This document shows positions 34,655-44,744 of a stretch of 64,000 bases of DNA, one piece after another. The translations under genes were made by a program, and so were the position numbers. Position 1 is the stretch's first letter; each line of letters begins with the position of its first letter. The notes under the pieces are model-generated. The model was not told the DNA's origin, ran no database searches, and was given only the letters and a program-made list of their open reading frames with translations. The DNA is taken from assembly GCA_015179025.1 (NCBI GenBank), contig WHUX01000016.1:248001-312000 (forward strand), in the 5' to 3' direction. The DNA comes from Terfezia claveryi (taxonomy: Eukaryota; Ascomycota; Pezizomycetes; Pezizales; Pezizaceae).

Positions 34655-36271
34655 ATGGCCCCAGTTACCGGTACACAGGTTACACTGCCAATAGAGGGGA
34701 AGGATCTGCTGAAGGAATTGACAACTCCGTTGGATAATTTATTGCAGATTGCAAAGTGCTTTAGTAAAACATACAACAAGCTAGCACTGAACTCTTCTAC
34801 ACAATTCTTGCCTACGCCGATTACGAGTTTGCCAGATGGGACGGAGAAGGGCAAGTTCTTGGCTTTGGATTTGGGTGGATCGAATTTGAGGGTGGGGGTT
34901 GTGGAGCTTTTTGGGGAAGAACCAACCATTGGAACTGAGGATTCGGGGTCGGGTTCGGTCTCGCCTTCAATGTCTACCCATTCTCTGCCATTAGTTAGAG
35001 AGCCAGATCTTAGGCTTGAGGTTCCGACTGCGCCAAGATTTAGAATTGCACCGAGTTCAACATGGGCGATTCCTGATTATCTCAAGTCGATGCAGGCAGA
35101 AGCTCTGTTCGATTGGGTTGGGAGGTGTATAGCTTCAGTTATCAGGACATACTTGTCACAGTGCTCCGAGGTCGTCGCAGGGGAGATTATTCACGAAGGG
35201 CTCTCTCTCGGAGTTACATTCTCGTTTCCTATGGTCCAGTCGAGTCATACCTCCGCTCTCCTTATGCCCATGGGTAAAGGCTTTACTTTCTACACTACCA
35301 ACGACCTGGCAACACTGCTTAGCAACGCTTATACTAAAGAATGCATCTTGTCGGAAGGGGGAGCTAGGTTACCGAAGGTTGAGGTTGTTGCGATAACAAA
35401 CGATAGCATAAGCACATTACTTGCCGGAGGGTACGTACACAAAAGAAACGTAACTGTAGGTATTATAGTAGGCACAGGGATGAACGCTACGTGTTTATGT
35501 CCCGTGGGGAAGCTTGGGGATTTCAAGAAGCCAAGGCGGAAGGCAGATGCTACACATGTGTTGTTGAATACAGAGTTGAGTATTAATGGCACTTTAGCCC
35601 CGGTGGAAAAGTACGTGGCGAAATGGGATAGGATTTTAGATACGGAGAATGAGAAGCCGGGATTTCAACCGCTAGAGGAGATGGTATCAGGGCGATATCT
35701 TGGGGAAATAGTGAGATTGGTTTCCCTAGATGTATTGGGCGGAGAGGGGACGAAGCTACCGCCCCGGTTCTACAAGCCATATGCAGTGGAAACAAAACTA
35801 TGTGCGGAGGTGGAAGGTGAAGTCCGGGTGGAGAAAGTGATTGGCATACTCACGTCTTACTTCTGTGACGCCGGGGCAAGCTGGGATTGGGACACTACGT
35901 CCGCTACGACATTTACAAATATATGCAAAGCTGTTTCAAACCGCGCCGCGGGCCTAGTTATGGCGGCAACTATGGGTATCCTCGACTTCAATGACAACCT
36001 GGGGCTGTACACTTCCAGAACGATACAGCCAGAAGAGGACATCGGCGATGTAATTATCTCCTTCACGGGAACAGTTCTTGAGAAATACCCTTATTTCCAG
36101 GAAAGATGTGAGAGGTACATGGAGCAAGTGGTAGAGCAACTGTACGATGAGCAGGCCCTGTCAGGAAGAAAATTCACTCACCGAAGGAAGGTGAGGCTGG
36201 TAGAAGCAAAGGATGGTGGGATTATTGGGGCTGCGGTATTGGCGGCAATGGTGAAGGCGGCAAGAACTTGA
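34655..36271 (+). CDS. Hexokinase-family protein, intronless
   Basis: Single open frame of 538 codons with the two-lobe hexokinase layout. Visible motifs: FLALDLGGSNLRVGVVEL (phosphate 1), LSLGVTFSFPM (sugar lobe), GKGFTFYTTND, VVAITNDSISTLLAGGY (contains the ND of the catalytic loop), VGIIVGTGMNATCL (phosphate 2), EEMVSGRYLGEIVRL, EKYPYFQERC and EAKDGGIIGAAVLAAM (C-terminal adenosine region). Departures from classical hexokinases: LNTELSINGTL replaces the usual INTEWGAF, and NDSI replaces NDTV/T. These changes are reminiscent of the divergent fungal hexokinase-like proteins (HxkC/XprF type) that may act in regulation rather than glycolysis. Catalysis is therefore uncertain. A retroelement begins 17 bp after the stop codon and supplies most of the 3' flank. 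Confidence 0.85.
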   Translation: MAPVTGTQVTLPIEGKDLLKELTTPLDNLLQIAKCFSKTYNKLALNSSTQFLPTPITSLPDGTEKGKFLALDLGGSNLRVGVVELFGEEPTIGTEDSGSGSVSPSMSTHSLPLVREPDLRLEVPTAPRFRIAPSSTWAIPDYLKSMQAEALFDWVGRCIASVIRTYLSQCSEVVAGEIIHEGLSLGVTFSFPMVQSSHTSALLMPMGKGFTFYTTNDLATLLSNAYTKECILSEGGARLPKVEVVAITNDSISTLLAGGYVHKRNVTVGIIVGTGMNATCLCPVGKLGDFKKPRRKADATHVLLNTELSINGTLAPVEKYVAKWDRILDTENEKPGFQPLEEMVSGRYLGEIVRLVSLDVLGGEGTKLPPRFYKPYAVETKLCAEVEGEVRVEKVIGILTSYFCDAGASWDWDTTSATTFTNICKAVSNRAAGLVMAATMGILDFNDNLGLYTSRTIQPEEDIGDVIISFTGTVLEKYPYFQERCERYMEQVVEQLYDEQALSGRKFTHRRKVRLVEAKDGGIIGAAVLAAMVKAART

Positions 36272-36288
36272 TTTCTGGCATGAATCCT

Positions 36289-37221
36289 TTTTTTCAATTT
36301 TTTTATAGTCTATACCCGCAATCGATCTTAGATCATGACGTGACCCCGAAGTCTCCTCTCTGAAGGTTCGACGTAAACTTTCGGTACCAGAAGCAAGAAC
36401 AACCTGAACCCGAATCTGAATCCGAATCCAGAGGAGCCACTTTGCTTCCATGACACCTCTCATCCCTGTTCGTTTCACACATCCTGTATTATGTCCGCCA
36501 TGGGTCTATGGCATGGGGCACATGAACCACGAAGGCCTTCATGTTTTTGTGATTGGTGACACGAGGTTTTGTCACCGGTGGAGCTACTTGACGTACAGTA
36601 GCCTGTTTTTTTTGGTTACAAGGGGGATAGCCGGAACCACGTCCTTCTCTCTCTCCTTTCTAGACTCCTTCCCTTGTTTAGGTTTGGAGTCCATCGTCAC
36701 GACATCTTCTTCCGCTTGTATTTTTGCCGGGTGTGTGACTTCCGGCATTTTCTTGTCCTTGGCTCCCTTCTTCCTCCTCTGCTTCTTTTCCATCACCGCA
36801 TCCAAATCTCCTATCTCCTTCCCCTACTTCTGTTGCTGAACTAGAGCTTGATAGACCCCTAGTTTGACTTGTTCCTCCAATACCTCTTCCCAGACTTTAT
36901 ATCTTGCAGATTCGGCCTCAACAGTTCTCTCCCTGCCCTTCCACACCTTTTCTTCCAAAAATCCGCCTCTTCAAGGAAAGTCATCGTACCCTCGAACTCT
37001 TCGACAAAGCGTTTCTTCGGTAGTTTTTTTTTTCCGAAATAGCTGCGCTTTCAGCTCCCGAATGGCTTTCCGAAGCTCTTCTTTCCCCTCTTCCAACTGT
37101 CCAACCTGTTTCCTTGACTCCTCCCTCTCTTTCCACACAGTGGAGAGTTCTAGCGTAAAATTCCCCCGCTCTTTCCTTACCGCTTTCCTCTCATCCAACC
37201 CCGCCTCTAATAGCTCACAAG
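36289..37221 (-). mobile_element. Retroelement with coiled-coil ORF, inserted after hexokinase
   Basis: Flanked by TGGCATGAATCCT (36276-36288) and TGGCATGGATTCT (37222-37234), 11 of 13 bases alike, both differences being transitions. The low end is T-rich, followed by GTCTATACCCGCAATCGATC, the shared LINE tail, so the element is on the minus strand. Reading from the 5' side, minus frames encode a charged coiled coil (KEREESRKQVGQLEEGKEEL) and then a lysine-rich segment (EKKQRRKKGAKDKKMPE) that ends near 36584. No RNase H or RT is present. It may be an ORF1-only or non-autonomous element using the same 3' end as the RNase-H LINE. Confidence 0.65.
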
Positions 37222-37234
37222 TGGCATGGATTCT

Positions 37235-39340
37235 AAGAAAAGTGAGGGTGACAGTAAGTGGTGTTAGGGAGTATCATGATGTATTTGGATATCTTCTCGG
37301 CTTAAGTATGGACCTCGGGTGGGTCATCGTGTGGAATGTATTGAGCTTGATAGAAGATAGCGGTTCGTCTCGCCATGGTGTGGGCTATATGCAGATATTA
37401 TTGACCCCCCAAATTGTAGTAAAAGATACTGGTATATATTGAAACTACAAATGACATGGTATTGTAGACCCTGATCAACCCGGAAACTCCGCTGACCAAA
37501 TAAAGTGCCTCTGACGTGAGCTTGATATACTCGTGCCAACTGGCCCACACTACCAGTTTATTCCGAAGCAGTCTTGCAATGACAGTTACAGTCTATAGTA
37601 CTTATCATGTGGTTGCATAACATGCTAAGGCTAGCGTACTGATTAGGTACCTAGGTAGTTACAACTCCCATACGGTTATATGATAGTGATCTACTATGTA
37701 ATCTTGTTTCAAGCGTATACTTATATTCCACAACTACTCACTCTCGTGACAAGACATTGTATTGTAAGAGAAAAGCTATTCCTACAGAATAGCATAATAT
37801 TCCAACCCCCGTCCACCCCCAAACTAGTGTCACACGCTTGAGCATAAGAAACCATCCACTCCCAGATCCAGGTTCGATTAGGGCTATTTGGTTGCATATA
37901 ACTATTTGCTGTTATTTTCAAGGCTTAGCACGAACCCCGAAGAGGCCTTTTTAACCCTCAACGTAAACTTGAAAGGAACCTCATTCAGTTCCAATTTTGG
38001 CTTATTTTGGGAAAAAAAACCTGATCATAAACATGTTCTTTTTTTTTTCTTGTCCAAAATAACTTTAAACCATACTGTTGTCCAGTGGAAACTGAACTGC
38101 AAATGCGCATAAAGTATAAACTACTACACGGGCTTATGATTCTTAAATATAGATAAAATGTTTATATTTTGTTGTTGTCAAGGTTAAGAACTTGAGGGTA
38201 ATGATAGCAAGAACTTCGTTATCTAAGCAAATAATACAAAATCGCTTATACAGTAAAATGCTCAAGTTATGTAGTCTAGTTTGAGGTAAAAATACGTGAT
38301 CAGGCAGTATTAGGTTTTAGCTTTACATCACTCTAGTAATTAGTTCTTGTGGCTATAAAAAGTATTCTACCGGGTGCACGTTTGTTTGTGTATTCGATTT
38401 ACCTATAACCCACAGGACACACCCTGTAGGGCAAATATCGTAGAATTCTGCGCTATGTGAACGCGCGCATTGACAAGTACTTTCAGTCTACAATTTCTGT
38501 TTCAGCTGATTGGCCCCGTATACTGGATATGGTGCGTGGCTTACGTTATTGTCTTGTAATTTTAACCGATTCTCTTGCCAGTGAGGCCCTTAAGATACGG
38601 AAACATCAAGGTTTTAAAGAACAGAACCATTACCATGCCATCGTACGCCTCTGTACTTACCCTTCCCGAAAACAGGGGTAATACTCTCCCAGTAAGAAAA
38701 TTGAAATCATGAGTTATAGATCTATGATTACTGTTGGTTTCTAGTCATACGTAAAAGGAGAGATGGGATAAACAATTACCACTACGCTCTCGGAAGCCGA
38801 TTAACAGCTCACCAAACTGCAGCACAATCTAGACCATACGGTATTCTTGCAGCCTTCTCAACAGGCGGGCCAGGCCGGCCACAGCCTGGGCCCGGGCCTG
38901 AATAATCAGGCTGGCGAGGCCTTTGCTTGGACCGCCTGGACCGGCCTGCATGGCGTGGACCGGCCCGCATGGCCTGGATTGGCCTGCGTGGCCCTAACTA
39001 CCACATACTCCGCCGGGGCCGGTCCAGGCCTCCGGCGGCTGGCCCGTTGCGACCACTGAAGTCTTAGTCTTAGTCTACGATCACAAATGGTGCTTTCAGG
39101 CGAGCACAGCCTTGAAGGTAGGAGTACCTTACACGGTTCACGATATGGTCTATTCTACCAGGCAGAAGATATCGTCCACTGGCACGGGATGCCTGGTTTA
39201 GAGTTAGTTAGTCCCCCTCCCAATCCCTCCTTGCGGGGAAGAATATTACCCTCCCAGGAATTCCTAGTATCGCAACATCCCTCGGTGCGAGGAGAAGACC
39301 TTCGAGCAGGCTCAGTACCCCAATATCCGTAATATAGTCG
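37235..39340. other. Intergenic, no supported gene
   Basis: AT-rich with short ORFs. The frame at 38457-38681 (YFQSTISVSADWPRILDMVR) is open but unrecognised. A GC-rich repeat patch occurs at 38870-39050. Confidence 0.4.
38937..38993 (+). repeat. Three 19-bp GC-rich tandem repeats
   Basis: TGGACCGGCCTGCATGGCG, TGGACCGGCCCGCATGGCC and TGGATTGGCCTGCGTGGCC lie end to end. They sit within a wider (about 180 bp) island of GGCC-rich sequence that contrasts sharply with the AT-rich surroundings. Confidence 0.7.
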
Positions 39341-39529
39341 TTGAGGATGTCCAACGCTCGTGCGTGTATTCAATTTGCGGAAGGAGAGAGAGGCGGCTCG
39401 TGGGGCGAGTTTACCGGGTTGCTACGACAGGATATTAAAGAAGGTTCTCCCGAAACTGAAGAGGAGGGTAAGGTCGTGGTTATTGCGTGTGGAGGGAGTA
39501 ATATAAGTCTGAGTATGTTGGATGGGTAA
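39341..39529 (+). pseudogene. C-terminal fragment of a PLP serine/threonine dehydratase-like protein
   Basis: The frame reads to KVVVIACGGSNISLSMLDG and stop. VVxxCGGSNxSL is the C-terminal phosphate-proximal motif of serine dehydratases. Upstream codons (ACIQFAEGERGGSWGEF) fit the preceding helix poorly, and the N-terminal domain with the PLP lysine is absent. It is a remnant or a chance resemblance of a short stretch. It could alternatively be the last exon of a gene whose other exons I could not trace in 38770-39340. Confidence 0.4.
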
Positions 39530-39936
39530 GGTCTATGAAGAGCACGTCGTGGTGGCAGAGATTTGATACCTGGAATGAGTATATTGTAAGTTGTGAGTGT
39601 AGTAGTAATTGACGTACAACATCAGGAGTTCAGGGTAACATTATTGACATGGAACTGTGACGGATCAAAGCTACACGCATAAGGACTTAAAATAAAAACC
39701 GAGGAAGTAATAATACAAACTGTCTCTTATTAATAATACGCTCGAACCCTCTACACCGTAGATGCATGGAATCTCGACCTCTCTAGACCGTATATGCGTG
39801 AGTACTCTAACCAAGGGGAGAAAAGTCATAAAAAAATAATGCGTCGAATTGTAAACATCAACTTTCCAACTTACAATCTACAGTACACCGCAGAGTCACT
39901 TCCCACTCCACTACTTTATCACTTACCACAACAAAA

Positions 39937-40360
39937 ATGGCCACCACCTCCCCCACCAGTACCAACACAACACCAACACCAACACCCGCCCCCTTCCCGG
40001 CCGAGACTCCACAGCCACCAACCTCACCATGCACCCCTTCCCCCTCCACCAGCTCACTCTACAATTCACCGAGGTAAGAAAAATTAGTCCCCAAATTATG
40101 CAATTTTTGTGATGGACGTGATGGAGGTGGTGGAGGTGGGAGGTAAGGCGGTTACGTTTTTTTCTTTTAAGGCACCGGTTCCAGAGAGTTCTTCAAAGGC
40201 GGAGAGGAGGGAGGTGGAGCTGCAGCAGCAGTAGCAGTAGCCCCAGGAGGGAGGAGGGCGCGGCCCAGGGGAATAATAGGTGGAGAAGTGATTTTGAGGG
40301 GGAAATGTTGTTTTTGACGAATGGGACGTGATCCAAGAGGAGCTACAACACAAATGCTAA
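39937..40360 (+). CDS. Possible small proline- and glycine-rich protein
   Basis: Unrecognised. An ATG in strong context (AAAATGGCC) at 39937 opens a Thr/Pro-rich frame (MATTSPTSTNTTPTPT) ending in SSLYNSPR at a GTAAGA donor (40074). A CAG acceptor at 40184 restores the frame as EFFKGGEEGGGAAAAVAVAP, then RGIIGGEVILRGKCCF and stop at 40314. Dropping one T of the TTTTT at 40311-40315 would extend it to DEWDVIQEELQHKC and a stop at 40358. The opposite strand is also open here (40733-40167), so the coding assignment is tentative. Confidence 0.33.
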
Positions 40361-40780
40361 GAAGAGGTGTGGGAAAGGGATTCCGAGGGCAGGGTGAGGG
40401 GCAGGGCCTGATTTTTGGGAGTGAGGTGGGGACGTTTATGGTACTTTGGGTTGGGGGGGGTTGAGACAGATAGAACGTGGCTTTGGCTTCCTTGTGGGCG
40501 TGAGGTGTATTTGCGTGCTTTCCATGATCATGGTGGTTTGTATTTGACATGTTATGCAGGAAGGGGGTTGGTTGGCTGGTACCAGGTTTGTCAACCCCCC
40601 AACCTCCAAGTCCTGCAATCCTAAGTCTAAACCCCTCCACAAAATCAACCATTATTAATACATTGATGCCCCCATGAAATAAACTCAACACCCCAAACGC
40701 CATGGCCAGATATAAATAAAGCTCTAAATGCATGTAAACAATGTAGTAATGATTCCTGATGTTACCCTCCAGGCCTAACG

Positions 40781-41670
40781 CTACTTCTTGCGCAAATTTC
40801 CCACTTTCCGCTTCTTAAATGCAATTCCATCTCCCAATTTCTTCTCCACGCCCTCCTCCTGCTTCACTATCGCCGCACCGCCATAACCACCAATCAACGT
40901 CGTGTGCGCGATCTCTTCCTCCCGCTTGATCACCTTCCCATCCTCCTTCTTTACCGCTACCGGTATCTTCCCCTTCCCAACTCCTAATAGTGCATCTAAT
41001 TCTTCGTCCTCCCCCTCCCCGTATGCATCCCCAGGGTATGTTTTCGTCTCAATCTTGAATTTCTTCATCACCCGCTCATCCTCATCCATTTCCTCCCACC
41101 GCCTCGCTTCCTCGTCTGCTTTCCGCTTGCGGATTATTTCCTCTTTGATGGCTTCCTTAGAGCTCTCCTCTGCCTGCTTACCTTTTGACGAGAGCGTTCC
41201 CCGCTTCTGCCCCCCCCAGAGGTGGTGGTTGTGGTGGTGGTGTCGGTAGTGATCTCAGTGGCAGTCCACTCCCCCGGCAAGGCCACCTCCTTCCGAAATT
41301 CCTCCGGCAATGCAACGCCTAGACTCTCTAACTGCTTCATCTGCGCCTTCTGCTCCGCTTCGGACACGGGGCGAGTCGCGCTAGAAGCCCATTTCGTCGT
41401 CGTCGTCGTCCCGGCCCCAGCCCCACTGCTCGCACCAGCAACAGGTTTTCCGGAAGTAACGGCATTTAGTCGCTGAACTTCCTTCTTCGCGGCAGCTTTG
41501 GTCACTATCTCGCGCTCGTTGGCGCGGTGGAGATCTCGAAGGAACCGGTTGAGCGCGCCTTGGTGTTTGCCCGTGGCGTCGTGCTGCGTGCGTGAGAACT
41601 TGGTGTCGACGACGAAGGTCTTGCAGTGCTTGCACCAGTATTTGGGAGTGGATTTCCAGTATTCGGACAT
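40781..41670 (-). CDS. WBP4/FBP21-like U1-type zinc-finger splicing protein, frame broken at a homopolymer
   Basis: Starts MSEYWKSTPKYWCKHCKTFV, a matrin/U1-type C2H2 finger (Cys-x2-Cys, then SRTQHDATGKHQGALNRFL with two His) at the extreme N-terminus, as in WW-domain-binding protein 4. A helical basic segment (REIVTKAAAKKEVQRL) follows. The frame from 41670 runs to the G-run at 41217-41210 (8 bases) and then goes wrong. With nine bases it would continue as QKRGTLSSKGKQAEESSKEA and KEEIIRKRKADEEARRWEEM, joining the downstream frame (41089-40781) that ends FKKRKVGNLRKK. The predicted product is about 297 residues. It is a probable spliceosome-associated protein in the nucleus. No intron with acceptable signals explains the shift, so I favour a one-base deletion or assembly error. 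Confidence 0.78.
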
Positions 41671-42331
41671 GTTGGGAATGGGTGGAGATTTAATGTTGTG
41701 AGAGGAAAGGTTACGTTGCGTGCCAAGATTTGGTGTAAGCTATTGGAGCCTGTGAAGTATTTTGGGCCCCTAAATAACTACAGTACATAACTAATCAATA
41801 AATATGTAAACAATACGTAAAATAAATTTTGGTTTGTCTCACCCAGGAGATCATCATGGCATTGAAATAAGGTAAACGCATTCATCAGCTGGAACGTTCA
41901 TCGGTATGGGATAGATGTAATATGTATGTATGTACTGTACAATTACCCTAGACAGTGGAAGTATCCGCCAGGAGAGCCCACAATATGCAATAAGGACCCT
42001 TCATATACATACAGTACCTCCTATAATTCAGTTGGAGAAATATGTACAATTCCCGTAATGTACATCATTCATGACAAATGCAAGTTATGACCCCTCCAAC
42101 AACCAAGTTGAGCTTTTACAGTACCGGTAATGCCCCCCACCTGATGTCAGTAACCAAGAGGTAACAAAAAATCGCAAGATATGATTCGTTAGTACTAGAC
42201 AATGCCTTCATTCCATTCCTTCTCTTGTACATAATTCAGATCAGCAAGCAGGTATACCTAGCACATGTGTGATGACTACGAATTGCAGTGGTGCTCTTGG
42301 ACGATGTGAATATCAAGAGCAAATGTGGAGA
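41671..42331. other. Intergenic, promoter side of the zinc-finger gene
   Basis: AT-rich. No ORF worth reporting and no recognised motif. Confidence 0.45.
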
Positions 42332-42340
42332 TCTGAGGGG

Positions 42341-42409
42341 GTTTTTTTTTTTATTTTTTTTTTATTTTTAAAAGTCTATACGCCGATTTGACCTAATGTC
42401 ATGCGGCGG
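42341..42409 (-). mobile_element. 69-bp LINE tail insertion
   Basis: A T-rich run followed by AGTCTATACGCCGATTTGAC, then CTAATGTCATGCGGCGG. This is nearly the same as the end of the RNase-H LINE at 9057 (AGTCTATACGCCGATTCGAC). Flanks TCTGAGGGG (42332-42340) and TCTGAGTGGGG (42410-42420) look like a target-site duplication with one indel. Confidence 0.7.
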
Positions 42410-42679
42410 TCTGAGTGGGGCTTGCACTGGTGTAAGAATGCAACAATGTAGTCAACGGGGGTTATAACTCAATACTGCAGTAATTGTCACTGATAGAGAG
42501 AGGCTACACTACGCCGAAAGCTGGACCAGCAGTATTTGAAGGAAATGAAGCTCTATGTGAATCCTCAGTGGAAAAGGGTTGCACAATATGTCTCAGCACT
42601 AAACAAAAGAAATGTTTGAAAACCTAACATTTTACTTCGTATCCATGGTACTGCATAGGCCAGGTCATAAGCTTTTTCT

Positions 42680-43000
42680 GCAGCTACTACTGAATATGGG
42701 AGCTGATAAATATTAGCGAGAGAAACTTTGCTGGCCAAACAGCATTGCTGGGTGGCTGTTGGTTATAACTATCTTCTATATGTTATCGGAAGAGGAGAGG
42801 ACGCTACGATGTTAGATGATTGTCTGCATCATGCAGTATTGGCTCTTTAGAAACTCGAAAGTTGGCCAATGTGAAAAATGCTTCTGGGGACACTGCGGTT
42901 GATGATTGCACTTTTATGGGGAAAGCCATGGCCGCTACGAGGTTAGAATGCTAGTCCAGGCTGTGCGGCACCCCAACAATAAGAGCAATACTCCGAAAAT
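42680..43000 (+). pseudogene. Possible ankyrin-repeat remnant
   Basis: LQLLLNMGADKY followed by a stop (about 42681-42718) and, after disruption, NASGDTAVDDCTFMGKAMAA (about 42880-42940) resemble ankyrin-repeat helices. Stops and frame changes show it is not coding now. It could be a relic of a gene like the one at 59437-62201. Weak evidence. Confidence 0.3.
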
Positions 43001-44744
43001 ACCCTACGAGCGTGCGCGGAGGCAGGCCCAACAATACCTATAGTCCCAACTTTCACCCGAGCATCACGCACACGAGCTATCTCCACCTTCAAACCGGTGA
43101 GAGAAGACACAATCTATGGGTTTTGTTCTCATCTAGCATTTTTGGCGGATTACAGGATATATGCTGGAAGAGTGGAGGCAAAGAATTTACTGCTGTTGGG
43201 GTCTTCTAGGTGGTCACTTAGTCTCATACTCGCATTGAAGAGTTATGTTTTTCAATTATTCCGTGACTTTCTCCGTCCGAGGTCAATCTATACTTTCTCT
43301 TTTCCTTCGTTTTGTTGGTTTCTTAATGAGGTTTGTCGTTTTTTTTTTTTTTTTTTTTTTTTCACTTTTATATTCATGTTTCTTTTCAGTGGGAGAAGGG
43401 GATTTTTCAGATGCTGTGATTGCGTATGTGAGGTAATTGGGGGTTTGGGGGGTAGGCCTTGATGTGCAATGTTCAGGGTAACAGTGATACTCCCATACAA
43501 TTTCTTGGTAATGTACACATTGGAGCGGGACCCCACATGCAAGGGTGCAGGATGTTTTGAAGTAAATGAGACTTCTAGTGGCCATAAAATAGACTCACAA
43601 CTTTTATGCTAATTCTTTCTGTGTGAATTTCATTTTAGAAAGACAAGGGAGGTGTATCATCGTAGGTGTATATATAATACATACTAATTACTTAGATATA
43701 TCCTGCCTTTTTTTTTTTTTTTTTTTTTTGTTCAGGGTAATAACTGAGAAATAACTTTAGTACATGTTCATATATTACAGTTTCATCAATCCTCGCAGCT
43801 TTCGATATCTGGTATAATGGATGGTTCTATTAATAGCTGCATCAGTATTTACTAATGTCTACATCCCATTTAGGCACAAATCCTAAATCAAGCTTAAGTC
43901 TATCGACTCGAGATCTTTAAGAACACCCGGCATACTTTTTGTTGGGGATAGGCAGACTAACTACTGGATCCTGAAAAAAAAAAGTCTTCCTACATATCTG
44001 TATTTATCTGATGCAAAGATGGAAGATCTACTATCAATTGCCTAATTTGTCGTAGGTCTCATTTAACATTTTAGCACAAATAATGACACGGTTGAAGGGA
44101 AGAGAACAGAGATATACAGCCCATTCTTTTTTTTTCTTGTCAAGTGTATCTTCTCTTATTGTGAAGGATTACCAATGGCAAACACTCATGACTTGCAGCT
44201 CCAACAATTATGGAACTCTTCAAATACAAAGAATTGCTAATCTAGGCTGGGTTGCACCACTTACTATCAAGAACAACTGTGGGAGAGAATACCTTCCATC
44301 TCTCTTCCTGATACACCAAAAGTCTGTCCACTCCCAATTCCAATACAAAAGTGTATCATCCCCAAACTTACTTTTATCCTCACCCAACTTCACATAGGTC
44401 ACCATCCTATTTCCATTCCCTCAGCCCCGCGAGTGCTAGTAGGCAATACCAAATGTACTTTTTGATTTCCATGTAGTAACCAGGATGCGAAGGGTGGTTG
44501 GATATCCATATCGACGGCCCCATTGCAATGTCTATTGTTTCCTTTTGCTGTGGGTACTTACATATTATGCACAAGATACAGATCTGTGTACTGAAAGGCC
44601 AAGGATTTATTGAGTACCCCTCGTGTAAGAACTGTAATGTATGTAATATATATGTTCTCCTCGCGCTACTCAACCACAGTGGGGCTACTTCCTCACTTTG
44701 TAATTATTGTCACAGTTATACCCCGACACAACAAGCACAACACA
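43001..44744. other. Intergenic with two poly(T) tracts
   Basis: T-runs at about 43340-43362 and 43709-43729; GTTCAGGGTAA follows the second directly (43730) and also occurs at 43471. These may be tails of minus-oriented retroelement fragments. ORFs are short and biased by the homopolymers. The last ~300 bp are upstream of TMA20. Confidence 0.45.

Noticed and set aside
36864..37442. Plus-strand Ser/Phe-rich ORF of 192 codons
   Set aside because: It is antisense to the coiled-coil ORF of the retroelement; low-complexity Ser/Phe is the complement of Glu/Lys codons.
40167..40733. Minus-strand ORF of 188 codons with a hydrophobic start and Pro-rich end
   Set aside because: No motif, no plausible conservation, and the overlapping plus-strand reading has better start and splice signals. 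Kept only as an alternative.
41089..41217. Intron to explain the frame change in the zinc-finger gene
   Set aside because: No acceptable donor pairs with the CAG after the G run; protein continuity is restored simply by one extra G.
43097..43585. Overlapping ORFs around the poly(T) at 43340
   Set aside because: They read through homopolymer as poly-Phe or poly-Lys with no motif.
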